This document shows positions 44,970 through 54,041 of a stretch of 64,000 nucleotides of DNA, one piece after another. Position numbers and translations under genes: made by a program. The notes under the pieces are model-generated. The model was not told the origin of the DNA. It worked only from the letters and a program-made list of their open reading frames with translations, and did no database searches. Each line of letters opens with the position of its first letter. Within the stretch, counting starts at the first letter, position 1. This DNA is from Deltaproteobacteria bacterium (GTDB lineage: Bacteria > UBA10199 > JADFYH01), in the NCBI GenBank assembly GCA_015233135.1, contig JADFYH010000004.1:46581-110580 (forward strand), in the 5' to 3' direction.

Positions 44970-46034
44970 ATGCCAGAAGCACAAATTTTAATGCAGTGTT
45001 TTGTTGCACAAAATGCACTGAAAGATGTGGTAGAGCGCTTTTCGCGTTCTTTAGATAATTTTCATCAAGCCATTCTTTCCGGAAAATATCCTCGTTTGCA
45101 GAAAATTAGTTATACCTTCGACCGCTTCCATCAGAGCATTTCCACAGAGCTTGAGAATTTAAAAGTCCATCTAGGTCAATCCAAGTTTTCAGATACTTCT
45201 TTGTCGGAATATTTCAATCAAATCCTGGATCAAGCGCATTGTGTGAGAGAATCTTTGGCGGAGCGTTTTCAAGATCTTCATAGTGAGCAAAGCCGGCTTT
45301 CGTTTTCGAAAGTGGTGGAGAGAGTTTCTCAGTTTCGTTCTACCTTGGCGCACTTTGATGCCAAGTCCATGTTTTCCCAATCCGCTCAAACACTGGGTTT
45401 TGAAAGTTTAGAGTCGTTAGGGGAGCAAAGCAAAATTCAATGGGCTCGCAAGATGTGGCATGTGTTGGCGGGTTTTGGTATTATCGCCATCTATCTTTTT
45501 TCGCGTGGAACTTTTAACCAAAAAATGGCCGTTTTTGGAGGTTTCACCTTATACAGCCTTTTCTGTGACAGCATGCGCTTTGTGTTTCCCCGCTTCAACC
45601 AGAGAGTGCTTCACGATTTGAAGAGTATGATGCGTAAAAAAGAGGCCACTCGTCTGAATTCACAAACCTTTTATTCGGTTGCTAGTTTTATTGTCTGTTG
45701 TTTGTTCCCCATGCCTATTGCGGTACTTTCTATTTTGTACCTTGCCGTTGGAGACACGATGGCTTCTGTCGTTGGGGTTTATTTTGGCAGGACGCCTTTT
45801 GTGAAAAATCTTTCTGTAGAGGGGAGCTTGGCTTTTTTCACTTCTTGTTTCATGCTTACTTTTCTTTATCCCATTCTAGACCCTGCCTTTCATGGCAGTG
45901 TTTGGATTTTGGCTCTCTGTGGCGGTCTTGCCGCTGCATCCTCCGAGTTTTTTGCCGATAAAGTGGATGACAACTTCGTCATTCCGCTCTTTTCTTCACT
46001 CTTCCTTTTCATTAGTGCAATGCTGTTGGGCTAG
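44970..46034 (+). CDS. SEC59/DGK/VTE5-like lipid kinase with extra N-terminal domain
   Basis: The 354-residue protein has an N-terminal soluble part of about 150 residues, helical and without recognisable motif. The C-terminal membrane domain contains RKMWHVLAGFGIIAIYL, GDTMASVVGVYFGR and KNLSVEGSLAFF. The GD..AS..G..FGR and K..EGS patterns are those of CTP-dependent dolichol/phytol kinase-like enzymes. The substrate is unknown. It lies between aroA and lysC on the same strand. Confidence 0.75.
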   Translation: MPEAQILMQCFVAQNALKDVVERFSRSLDNFHQAILSGKYPRLQKISYTFDRFHQSISTELENLKVHLGQSKFSDTSLSEYFNQILDQAHCVRESLAERFQDLHSEQSRLSFSKVVERVSQFRSTLAHFDAKSMFSQSAQTLGFESLESLGEQSKIQWARKMWHVLAGFGIIAIYLFSRGTFNQKMAVFGGFTLYSLFCDSMRFVFPRFNQRVLHDLKSMMRKKEATRLNSQTFYSVASFIVCCLFPMPIAVLSILYLAVGDTMASVVGVYFGRTPFVKNLSVEGSLAFFTSCFMLTFLYPILDPAFHGSVWILALCGGLAAASSEFFADKVDDNFVIPLFSSLFLFISAMLLG

Positions 46035-46092
46035 ATTCAATTCAGTGAAAAATTTTTTGACTCTTGCAAAAGATTTTGTTTTTTTGCTAGTG

Positions 46093-46121
46093 CCCCCCTG
46101 TCCAATTTTTATATCGGGGGG
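46093..46121 (+). promoter_or_regulatory. Hairpin hiding the lysC ribosome binding site
   Basis: CCCCCC (46093-46098) can pair with GGGGGG (46116-46121) around a 17-nt loop. The G run is the only purine-rich site before the lysC ATG at 46125. This could limit translation start. It is not a lysine riboswitch, which is far longer. Confidence 0.45.
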
Positions 46122-46124
46122 TTT

Positions 46125-47342
46125 ATGTCACTTATTGTTCAAAAATACGGAGGGACCTCCGTGGCCAATATTGACCGAATCAAGAATGTTGCCCAGCGGG
46201 TTTTGAAAACCCAGAGGGCAGGAAATCAAGTGGTAGTGGTGGTGAGTGCGATGTCTGGCGAAACCAATCGTTTGTTGGGTTTGGCCAATCACGCCTGTGA
46301 AATGCCCAACGAGCGTGAGTTGGATGTGATTGCTTCCACCGGCGAGCAAGTAACCACGGCGCTTCTTTCGATGTGTATTCATCAGCTGGGCGGAGAAGCA
46401 ATTTCGCTTCAAGGCCATCAAGTTAAAATCTTAACTGATAACGCCTTTAGCAAGGCGCGGATATTATCTATCGATGCTGAAATTTTAAAAAAATATTTAT
46501 CTCAGGGGCAGGTTGTTGTGGTGGCCGGTTTTCAAGGCGTCGATTCCGAAGGGCACATTACCACTTTAGGTCGTGGCGGATCAGATACCACCGGAGTTGC
46601 GTTGGCTGCAGCTTTGAAGGCCGATAGCTGTGAAATCTATACCGATGTGGATGGTGTTTATACCACCGACCCCAACATTTGCGAAAGGGCGCAAAAAATA
46701 GAAAAGGTGTCTTACGAGGAAATGCTTGAGATGGCCTCTGTAGGCGCCAAGGTCTTGCAAATTCGCTCGGTTGAATTTGGAGCTAAATACAATGTGCCTA
46801 TTCATGTAAGGTCATCTTTCAACGAAAATCCAGGGACATTAGTTTGTCAGGAGGATTCTACTATGGAAAGTGTTGTTGTTACTGCTATTGCCTATGATAA
46901 AAATGAAGTTAAAATTGCTGTTCGCCAGGTTCCCGATAAACCCGGTGTGGCCATGAAGGTCTTCAGCCCTATCGCTTTGGCCAATATTAATGTGGATATG
47001 ATTGTTCAAAATGTGAGTGAAAAGGGAGCTACCGATTTGACCTTCACAGTTCCCAAAGCCGATTTCAAAAAAGCCCTTCAGATTGTCAATGCAGTTGCCA
47101 AAGATATTGGCGCCGAAAAAGTGGAAAGCTATGAAAATATCGCTAAGGTTTCTATCATCGGCGTAGGAATGAGATCCCATGCGGGTGTCGCGGCTAAAAC
47201 CTTCGAGGTTCTGGCCAAAGAGGGGATCAATATCCAAATGATCTCCACCTCTGAAATCAAAATTTCTCTGGTGATTGAAGATAAATACACCGAGCTTGCG
47301 GTGAGAACTTTGCATACGGCATTTGGGTTGGATAAGAAGTAA
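46125..47342 (+). CDS. lysC: Aspartate kinase
   Basis: The 405-residue enzyme phosphorylates aspartate. [14 protein letters not shown] is the N-terminal kinase motif. [12 protein letters not shown] and [16 protein letters not shown] complete the active site. Two ACT domains at the C terminus ([15 protein letters not shown] and [21 protein letters not shown]) point to feedback control by lysine or threonine. The product goes to Asd, encoded at 23.4 kb. It faces the HMG-CoA lyase gene with 18 bp between stops. Confidence 0.95.
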   Translation: MSLIVQKYGGTSVANIDRIKNVAQRVLKTQRAGNQVVVVVSAMSGETNRLLGLANHACEMPNERELDVIASTGEQVTTALLSMCIHQLGGEAISLQGHQVKILTDNAFSKARILSIDAEILKKYLSQGQVVVVAGFQGVDSEGHITTLGRGGSDTTGVALAAALKADSCEIYTDVDGVYTTDPNICERAQKIEKVSYEEMLEMASVGAKVLQIRSVEFGAKYNVPIHVRSSFNENPGTLVCQEDSTMESVVVTAIAYDKNEVKIAVRQVPDKPGVAMKVFSPIALANINVDMIVQNVSEKGATDLTFTVPKADFKKALQIVNAVAKDIGAEKVESYENIAKVSIIGVGMRSHAGVAAKTFEVLAKEGINIQMISTSEIKISLVIEDKYTELAVRTLHTAFGLDKK

Positions 47343-47360
47343 TTTTCAGCAGAGGTCTAT

Positions 47361-48269
47361 TCATTTTCTTGGGGAGGCCGTACAGCTTTGCAAATACTTC
47401 GAGGTCAAGGGCCGTTTCAAGAAACCACTCATCAAGCGGGAAGCCTCAACTAATTTTTCCAAGTCAATTCCCGTTTCTATTCCCATTTCATTCAGCATAT
47501 ACACTAAATCCTCCGTTGCTAAATTTCCGGAAGCCCCCGGGGCATAAGGACAGCCCCCCAGCCCCCCTGCGGAGGAATCGTAGCGATAAATTCCGAATTG
47601 TAAACCTGTTAAAACATTGGCGAGAGCGGTTCCTCGGGTGTCGTGAAAATGGAGTGCAATTTGATCGCTAGAAATCTTAGGCATTAAAAGTTTTAATAGG
47701 TGTTCCACTTGAGTGGGCACTGCAGCACCCAGAGTGTCGCCTAAAGAAATTTCATCGACTCCCAAGTTGATTAAGGCTTTAGCCACTTCTAATACTTTTT
47801 CTGCCTTAATTTTGCCTTCATAGGGGCAAACAAAGCAGGTGGAGACATAACCTCGCACCCACATTTTATTTTTTTTGGCTTGCACCCCAATGGCCTCAAA
47901 ATCTTTGAGCGATTCTGGAATCGTCTTATTAATGTTTTTTTTGGTAAAGCTTTCAGAGGCGGCCGTAAAAAGAGCAATGTTTTTTACATTCAGCTCCAGG
48001 GCCTTTTCAAGACCTTTTTGATTGGGCACCAGGCAAATATTTTTCACTGCAGCAGAGGGGGAAAGGGCTTTTATAATTTCTTCGCTGTCACCCATTTGCG
48101 GCACCCATTTGGGGCTCACAAAAGAAGCGACTTCAATTTGATGAAATCCGGCTTCAGTCAATTTTTGGATGAATTCCAATTTTTGGAGAGTGCTCAAAAA
48201 TTCTTTTTCGTTTTGAAGCCCATCACGAGGGCCCACTTCGGTGAGGATGATTTTTTGAGGAAGTTTCAT
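47361..48269 (-). CDS. Hydroxymethylglutaryl-CoA lyase
   Basis: The 302-residue TIM-barrel enzyme cleaves HMG-CoA to acetyl-CoA and acetoacetate, as in leucine breakdown. LTEVGPRDGLQNE at the N terminus, HFHDTRGTALANV and the Cys signature GGLGGCPYAPGASGNLATED fit the family closely. The ATG at 48269 is preferred over a TTG at 48278. No other leucine catabolic genes are in the window. Acetoacetate is a known AtoE substrate class, so a link with atoE 10 kb away is possible but only inferred. Confidence 0.92.
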   Translation of the reverse strand: MKLPQKIILTEVGPRDGLQNEKEFLSTLQKLEFIQKLTEAGFHQIEVASFVSPKWVPQMGDSEEIIKALSPSAAVKNICLVPNQKGLEKALELNVKNIALFTAASESFTKKNINKTIPESLKDFEAIGVQAKKNKMWVRGYVSTCFVCPYEGKIKAEKVLEVAKALINLGVDEISLGDTLGAAVPTQVEHLLKLLMPKISSDQIALHFHDTRGTALANVLTGLQFGIYRYDSSAGGLGGCPYAPGASGNLATEDLVYMLNEMGIETGIDLEKLVEASRLMSGFLKRPLTSKYLQSCTASPRK

Positions 48270-48632
48270 GGTTCTCAACAGGCAATACTATAAAGGAGTT
48301 CTGATGCAAGAATTCTTTATCGATTGTAAAATCTATGAGTTATGATCGAAAACACAGGAAGCGTTTTGATTTTCTTGAAGTACAAGAGCCCTAAAATCCG
48401 CTCACAGATAAAACCTGTTCATCTCCTCCCGTCAACCTTTTGACTTCCCTCAGTAAATTTTGACTCCTTTCAAATCACGGCCGTTAAGCCTTGTTTATAC
48501 TTCGATACAATTGAGCATGGAACAGCATTTGCTCTATTTTTGTGAGTCGATTTTCCGCAACTTTATTCGGTGCACGAGCCGAAAATACAAAGTGGTGGTT
48601 TCAGATAAACCTTTTCAAAAAGGAGAATGAAG
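48270..48632 (+). other. Non-coding gap with a possible 13-codon ORF
   Basis: At 48304-48345 an ATG with AAAGGAG 5 nt upstream opens a 13-codon frame (MQEFFIDCKIYEL). It may be a leader peptide or the stub of a lost gene. Further on, TTTTGACTTCC and TTTTGACTCCT are near-direct repeats about 23 bp apart around 48440-48470, and GATACAAT near 48508 could be a -10 element. I see no RNA gene here. Confidence 0.4.
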
Positions 48633-49585
48633 ATGAAAAATAAAATACTCACGCTAATGGCCATGCTTGGCCTGGTTGTTGCGGGGGGGGTAAAGTAGCT
48701 TTTGCACAGACAAAGCCGCTCCAAAAAGCAAATTCCGGATCAGCATTTACAGAATGGATCTCAAGCTTCAGCAAGCCAGCAGCAGTGACAGCAGCACCTG
48801 CGCCAGCACCCGTAGCACCACCCCAAACAACGCCTATCGTACAAGCCCCTCCCGCAAATACGCCTCCTGCAACAGATTCTTCCAATGGAGCTGGGCTTAA
48901 GAGTGGTGGAGGTGGTTCAGGAGTAGTGAGACAAGCGCCCCCTGGAATCACGCAAGGTTATCATTGGGGTCCGGTAGTAGGGTCAGGATTGGCTGACAGG
49001 GGAGGTGGAACGGGTGTGACTACGCCGACTACACCCGCTGGGGGATCGAGCTGTTGGAATCTTCCAACTAGGCCCACCAGTTCAGATACAGGAAGCATTA
49101 GCCTGGGAGGTGATGTTGAAATTTCTTATTATCCCTCAAATCAAAATCCCAGTGATGGGCATATGCAAGTTTTGATGTCTGCTATCTATAATCCCCATTC
49201 TGAGATTTCTGAACCTTTCCGCCTTCTAATTGAGGGATCACGTGGGGCAGTGTGGAGCGGAAATGAATTTCGACACTGTGTTAGTATACCCTCCTCTGAT
49301 CATATGATTAATGGCGGCACTTTTCACATTTACTTCGACGGCAGAATAACTGACTTCACAATTAAGGCAGATCCGGATGGGAGTATCCCGGGAACTGATG
49401 ATAGACATAACTTTATTGCTTGTACCTCTCTCCATGCAGGTTGTAGTGGAAGCAATCGTATTTCAGGTGGTTATAGAGGAGAATGCAACATGTACGATGA
49501 AGCAGCCTGCCGCACAAGCAGTGGATCTTATTCCGATCACACCGGGCCAGTCTACTCTGATGCAACTGCCCCAGGAGCCCCCTAG
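48633..49585 (+). CDS. Secreted proline-rich protein with frameshift at a poly-G run in its signal peptide
   Basis: AGGAG lies 7 nt before the ATG at 48633, which opens MKNKILTLMAMLGLVVAGG and then stops at TAG after a run of eight G (48683-48690). With nine G the frame would continue as GKVAFAQTKPLQKANSG, a proper signal peptide ending VAFA, into the long frame that is open to 49585. The mature part has a Pro/Ala/Thr linker (APAPAPVAPPQ), a glycine-rich stretch and a domain of about 180 residues with several Cys (CWNLP, RHCVS, ACTSLHAGC, GECNMY). That domain is not recognised. The break is either phase variation, a young pseudogene or a read error. A strong terminator follows. Confidence 0.6.
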
Positions 49586-49602
49586 ATCTGATTTCAAAAT
49601 AC

Positions 49603-49637
49603 AAAGGCCGAATCACTCGATTCGGCCTTTGTTGTTT
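49603..49637 (+). terminator. Rho-independent terminator
   Basis: AAAGGCCGAATC pairs perfectly with GATTCGGCCTTT around a 4-nt loop and is followed by GTTGTTT. It lies 17 bp after the stop of the secreted protein. Confidence 0.85.
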
Positions 49638-49715
49638 GCCCATGCGATCTTGACGTTATCCGATAGAAGTGGCATTCTGGCCAGGCAGCGTTGATGCAAA
49701 TACAGAGGAGGAATT

Positions 49716-49943
49716 GTGGAGAATTTTCAGACAAAAATCGAGAAATTGCCGCCTGACATTCGACGGGAGGTAGATGATTTTATCAGCTTCCTGCTTGAGA
49801 AAAGGGGAAAGGTGCTTGCTGGTGAAGTGGATCTTTCGTCAAAAGGATGGACGACACTTCAAGCGGCAGAAACCCGTTCTCGCCTAGAGTCTTTTGGAGA
49901 GGATTGGAATACCCCTGGGATGGAGGCTTACGATGCCCTATAA
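49716..49943 (+). CDS. DUF2281-type antitoxin-like protein
   Basis: The 75-residue protein reads IEKLPPDIRREVDDFISFLLEKRG, the N-terminal pattern of DUF2281 proteins that often precede toxins. The start is GTG at 49716 with GAGGAGG just upstream. It overlaps the MazF-like gene by 11 bp, so it is the likely antitoxin. Confidence 0.75.
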   Translation: MENFQTKIEKLPPDIRREVDDFISFLLEKRGKVLAGEVDLSSKGWTTLQAAETRSRLESFGEDWNTPGMEAYDAL

Positions 49944-50277
49944 ACGTGGTGACGTGGTACTTGTACTTTATCCAAATTCTGATTTGCAGTCTGCCAAGAA
50001 GCGTCCGGCTTTGGTTGTTCAATCTGATGAGATTGAAACGGGATTGCCTCAGCGTGTTGTAGCGATGATTACCAGTAATCTTGATCGAAAGGGTCCAACG
50101 CGTGTCATGGTTGGAAGGGATACTTCGGAGGGTAGGTTTATGGGTATCTTGACGGATTCAGTTATTGTCATGGACAACGTTGCCACGGTTTTGGACCGGG
50201 AAATTGAACAAAAAATAGGTGAGAAGCCAGATATGAATTCTGTTACTGAGGCTTTGCGAAGAGTGTTCGATTTATGA
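49933..50277 (+). CDS. MazF/PemK-type endoribonuclease toxin
   Basis: The 114-residue protein starts MPYKRGDVVLVLYPNSD and has KKRPALVVQSDE and GILTDSVIVMDNVATV, the MazF/PemK fold motifs. Such toxins cut mRNA. GGAGG precedes the ATG at 49933. The stop overlaps the ATG of the ligase gene (ATGA), an unusual coupling of a toxin with an envelope gene. Confidence 0.88.
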   Translation: MPYKRGDVVLVLYPNSDLQSAKKRPALVVQSDEIETGLPQRVVAMITSNLDRKGPTRVMVGRDTSEGRFMGILTDSVIVMDNVATVLDREIEQKIGEKPDMNSVTEALRRVFDL

Positions 50278-52016
50278 ATCTGCTGCCACAAACCTCAAGT
50301 CCCAGGATCTCCCCCCTCCGACTATTATTCCTCGGTCTCTGGATCCTTCTCCTCCACTGGGCCTATTGCGGTGCCTGGCCAAGACCTGCGGATGATTTCA
50401 AGAATTTCATCTTTTACCAAGGCCTGGGGCTGATCGCCCTGGCTTCTCTTTTGAAATTCCCTCGCCTCGTTCCTATTCCGTCCATTCTCAAGTGGCTCTT
50501 GGCCGCTTATGCGGGTGTTGCGGTGATTTCGATTTTTCGCGGAGCGGCTTCTTACGAAGGGGTGCTGGAGCTCAGTCGCTTATTTCTTTGGGCCATCGGC
50601 ACCTATGCCCTCGTGCAATTGAATGAAAAGCAATGGTGCGTGCTCCTGACGCTCTCTACGGTTTCCGCTGCCCTCATTGCTGTTTTAAGTCTTTTTGAAC
50701 TGCATGGTTATAGCCTGTGGCAGCGCATCGTTCATCTCTTGCCGCCCAGCATGAATCCTATCGGGCATTTCAGCTATTATGGAACCTTCATGGCCGCGCA
50801 TGTACCCATGGCTGTCTATCTTTTGTCTGAATCAAAATCTGTCTCCCGAAAAATTCTTTGGGGGATTGCGTTGCTTCTGACCCTGGCGGGGCTTTGGATT
50901 TCCGGCACCCGATCGAGCATGGTGGGGCTGGCTGGTGCGGGGTTTGTCAGCACCATCCTTCTGATAAAAACCAGGTCTGTTTCTTGGAAAAAGATGTTGG
51001 GGCTGTTTACCCTCCTGCTTTTGATCCTTGTCGTGCTTCACAAGATCAACCCTCAAAGCAGCCGCGGAGAAAATACAGCGGAGCGATGGAGCAAGGTTTT
51101 GACCCTCATCAAGAATCCCTCCATTGCCACCTTGGACAGCGTTTCCTCAGGCAGAGGCTATCCATGGATTGCTTCCTTCAGGATGTTTCAGGCGAGGCCC
51201 CTGTTGGGTTGGGGGCTGGGAGGCTATCGCTTTTCTTATCCGGAATTTGATTTTCAATATGATCTTCATCCGGAGAGTTCCATAAAAATCTGGTTCATGC
51301 ACCCGCACAATGAAATTCTGGATCAGCTGACAGAGCTGGGGCTTCTCGGCGCGATTCTATTTTTTCTCTTTTGGGGAAGTCTTTATTTTAAGGGATACCA
51401 GTCTTTGTGCTCCGATCAAACGACAGAAGCCGAGAAGAAAAGAATCCTCTTGGGTCTTGCGGGGATTACCATTTCGCTGGGGAGTTGGATGCTCGATACC
51501 AATTATCAAATGCCCCTTTCACGACTGACGACCGCGATTTCTGTGGCGATACTCTTGGGTGCCTTTTCAAAGTCAGAACTTGCGTCTTGCCTTGTTTCCC
51601 CCTTGGTAAAAGGGGGATTAAGGGGGATTTTATTCTTCCTCATCCTCATCTCTCAAATCCTGCTGGCGGGCTACGATGCTGGCCTTTATGCGGTGGCTCG
51701 CGCGGATCGCGCAACCTCTCACGATGAAAAGATGTACTGGTCCACCAAGGCCTTTCAATGTTCACCTGGGGCCTTTGAGGCACTGTTCACCTATGCCGTG
51801 ACTCAACTCAATGAGGGCGATCCTCAAAAGGCTGAGAGGGGGATTCAATTTCTCTACGATCAGTTTCCCCGTTCTCCCCTGGTGCTCTATCACACGGCGC
51901 GGCAACGCCTGCTGTCGGGCAGGCGTGAGGAGGCCATCCCTCTTCTGGAACACTCCATCCAAAACGATGCCCATTTTGAGGGGGCAAAGAATTTGCTGTG
52001 CACGCTTCAAGACTAA
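50274..52016 (+). CDS. O-antigen ligase/polymerase-like membrane protein with TPR tail
   Basis: The 580-residue protein has about twelve membrane segments. It contains SGTRSSMVGLAGAG, and the large periplasmic loop before WFMHPHNEILDQLTELGLLGA is typical of the Wzy/WaaL family. The C terminus (about 130 residues) has TPR-like helices (AVTQLNEGDPQKAERGIQFL, RREEAIPLLEHSIQ). A hairpin repeat is translated in frame as SPLVKGGLRGIL before the last membrane segment. No other glycan genes are adjacent. Confidence 0.85.
   Translation: MNLLPQTSSPRISPLRLLFLGLWILLLHWAYCGAWPRPADDFKNFIFYQGLGLIALASLLKFPRLVPIPSILKWLLAAYAGVAVISIFRGAASYEGVLELSRLFLWAIGTYALVQLNEKQWCVLLTLSTVSAALIAVLSLFELHGYSLWQRIVHLLPPSMNPIGHFSYYGTFMAAHVPMAVYLLSESKSVSRKILWGIALLLTLAGLWISGTRSSMVGLAGAGFVSTILLIKTRSVSWKKMLGLFTLLLLILVVLHKINPQSSRGENTAERWSKVLTLIKNPSIATLDSVSSGRGYPWIASFRMFQARPLLGWGLGGYRFSYPEFDFQYDLHPESSIKIWFMHPHNEILDQLTELGLLGAILFFLFWGSLYFKGYQSLCSDQTTEAEKKRILLGLAGITISLGSWMLDTNYQMPLSRLTTAISVAILLGAFSKSELASCLVSPLVKGGLRGILFFLILISQILLAGYDAGLYAVARADRATSHDEKMYWSTKAFQCSPGAFEALFTYAVTQLNEGDPQKAERGIQFLYDQFPRSPLVLYHTARQRLLSGRREEAIPLLEHSIQNDAHFEGAKNLLCTLQD
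51597..51630. repeat. Palindromic insertion inside the ligase gene
   Basis: CCCCCTTGGTAAAAGGGGG forms a hairpin and is followed by ATTAAGGGGG. It is read in the same frame as the related prmC insertion (SPLVKxGLRG). Confidence 0.85.
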
Positions 52017-52055
52017 GCACTTGCCTAGAGAAATCAAATTTTCTATCAAGCCAAA

Positions 52056-53393
52056 ATGAGCAAGAAAGTCTTTATCGAAACCCATGGCTGTCAGATGAAT
52101 GTGGACGATTCTCTTCGATTGCTTCGTTCGCTGGCGCCTTTGGGTTATAGTTCCACCACCCATGCTGCGGATGCGGATCTGATTCTCATCAACACCTGTT
52201 CGGTGCGTGAAAAGGCCTCGCACAAGGCGTATTCTGCCGTGGGGCGATATTATTCTTACAAGAAGAAAAAACCGGGCACTCTTTTGGGGATAGCCGGTTG
52301 CCAGGCGCAAGCGGACGGGAAAGACCTGCTGCAGCGTTTTCATTATCTCGATTTTGTATTGGGTCCCGATCAAGTGGGCAGCTTGCCCGAGCTGGTTCAA
52401 AAGTTGGAAAGCAAAAAGAAGCAAGTCAACCAAACTGCTCGAATCCAGCCTGCCGATTTCAGGTTTGTGAGCCTGGTGCCCGAGGCACAGGAAACAAAGG
52501 CCTCTGCCTATGTCACCATCATGAAGGGTTGTGATAATTTTTGTTCCTTTTGTATTGTTCCTTTTGTGCGTGGACGCGAGGTTTCTCGTTCCAGTACTGA
52601 AATTATTGAGGAAGTAAAACGTCTGGTGGATCAAGGCGTACAGGAAGTGACTTTGCTGGGGCAGAACGTGAATTCTTATGGAACCAAGCAGCAAAATAAA
52701 GAAAGCCGAGAACTTACTTTTGCAGAATTGCTTTATCAGATTTCGCGCCAGACTGCCTTGAAGCGATTGCGATTTACCACCTCCCATCCAAAAGACATCC
52801 AACAGGATTTGACTTTTGCTTTTCGGGATATTCCTATTTTAGCAAAACATTTGCATTTGCCGGTTCAATCGGGTTCCAATGCCATACTGCAAAAAATGTA
52901 TCGCACCTATACACGCGAAGAATATTTGGAAATCGTCTATCAGTTAAAATCAGTTTGCCCCGAAGTGGCGCTGAGCACCGATATTATTGTTGGCTTTCCG
53001 GGGGAAAGTGAGGAATATTTTGGAGAGACGATGAAACTTTTGGAAGAAGTGCGTTTTGATTTTTCTTATTCTTTTCATTATTCGCCTCGTCCGCATACGA
53101 CGGCAAGGCGCTATTTTGAAGACGATGTCCCCCTGAAAGTGAAAGAAGAACGCTTGAAAAGATTGCAAAAAAGACAGCTTGAAATTAGTCAGGAAATTCA
53201 TGAGTCTTGCGTTGCCAAAGAATTTGATGTTCTAGTAGAGGGCCCTTCGAAGTTGGGGGGGAGTTTGCAAGGGCGCAACTCTCAAAACCGCCTGATTCAT
53301 TTTGAGTCAGCAGATTCCTGCATGGGCGAATTTGTACGCGTGAAAATCACCCAGGCCTCGCAAAGTGCCTTAATTGGTGAAAAAGTTTCGTAA
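52056..53393 (+). CDS. miaB: tRNA-2-methylthio-N6-isopentenyladenosine synthase MiaB
   Basis: The 445-residue radical SAM enzyme adds the methylthio group at A37. The N-terminal cluster cysteines lie in ETHGCQMN (Cys12), INTCSVRE and GIAGCQAQ. The SAM cluster is CDNFCSFCIVPFVRGRE. A TRAM domain closes the protein (KEFDVLVEG...VRVKITQAS). No clear ribosome binding site is seen. A DUF151 gene follows after 9 bp. Confidence 0.95.
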   Translation: MSKKVFIETHGCQMNVDDSLRLLRSLAPLGYSSTTHAADADLILINTCSVREKASHKAYSAVGRYYSYKKKKPGTLLGIAGCQAQADGKDLLQRFHYLDFVLGPDQVGSLPELVQKLESKKKQVNQTARIQPADFRFVSLVPEAQETKASAYVTIMKGCDNFCSFCIVPFVRGREVSRSSTEIIEEVKRLVDQGVQEVTLLGQNVNSYGTKQQNKESRELTFAELLYQISRQTALKRLRFTTSHPKDIQQDLTFAFRDIPILAKHLHLPVQSGSNAILQKMYRTYTREEYLEIVYQLKSVCPEVALSTDIIVGFPGESEEYFGETMKLLEEVRFDFSYSFHYSPRPHTTARRYFEDDVPLKVKEERLKRLQKRQLEISQEIHESCVAKEFDVLVEGPSKLGGSLQGRNSQNRLIHFESADSCMGEFVRVKITQASQSALIGEKVS

Positions 53394-53402
53394 GGAAGAT
53401 TT

Positions 53403-53936
53403 ATGAAGTCAAAACAAGTTCTCGATCAAGAAGTGGAAGGTTTGATTCAAATGAAGGTGACCGGATTGACTATTGATCCCTTTACCAACATGCCCATTAT
53501 TATCTTAAAAGATTTGGGGGAGAAAACCGCTTTGCCTATTTGGATAGGCTTGATTGAGGCCTCAGCCATCGCCACGGAACTCGAAAAAATCCAGCTTTCC
53601 CGACCCATGACCCATGATCTGATGCGTTCCATGATGAACGAATTTGGTGTGAGACTGCTCAAGGTGGAAGTGAATGATTTGGCAGACAACACCTTTTATG
53701 CCCGTGTTTTTTTGGAACACGCGGGGAAAAAAGTAGATTTTGATTCTCGCCCCTCGGATGCCATCGCCTTAGCTTTGCGCCTGGCGGCCCCTATTTATGT
53801 GGATAAGAAGGTCATGGAAAAATCGCGACGTATCGATCTTTCGAAAACGGCAGATGAAGAGGGAAGTAAAAAACAAAAATGGGCAGAAATTTTAGAAAAC
53901 TTGTCTCCTGAAGATTTTGGGAAGTATAAGATGTGA
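53403..53936 (+). CDS. DUF151 bifunctional nuclease-like protein
   Basis: The 177-residue protein has MKVTGLTIDPFTNMPIIILKD, LPIWIGLIEASAIATEL, RPMTHDLMRSMM and RPSDAIALALR, the DUF151 core. A C-terminal tail of about 30 residues is charged. Family members have been called bifunctional nucleases, and their cell role is open. AAGGAAG precedes the ATG. Proximity to miaB suggests cotranscription. Confidence 0.9.
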   Translation: MKSKQVLDQEVEGLIQMKVTGLTIDPFTNMPIIILKDLGEKTALPIWIGLIEASAIATELEKIQLSRPMTHDLMRSMMNEFGVRLLKVEVNDLADNTFYARVFLEHAGKKVDFDSRPSDAIALALRLAAPIYVDKKVMEKSRRIDLSKTADEEGSKKQKWAEILENLSPEDFGKYKM

Positions 53937-53942
53937 TTTTTC

Positions 53943-54040
53943 TCCTCCCCTTAAGCTAAGGGGAGGTTGGGAGGGGTTATGGCCGCTTTGTATCCAATTG
54001 CCATAACGCCCCCTGACCCCCTCTTAGCTTAAGAGGGGGA
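53943..54040. repeat. Family A palindromic element, copy 2 (before vanZ)
   Basis: The left hairpin CCCCTTAAGCTAAGGGG, inner GTTATGG...CCATAAC and right hairpin CCCCCTCTTAGCTTAAGAGGGGG match the copy near 3.4 kb. The final GAGGGGGAA runs directly into the vanZ starts at 54042 and 54048, so the hairpin arm is the only ribosome binding site. Confidence 0.92.
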
Positions 54041-54041
54041 A

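Noticed and set aside
46035..46124. Lysine riboswitch before lysC
   Set aside because: The gap is only 90 bp and lacks the long multi-helix fold. Only a simple hairpin is present.
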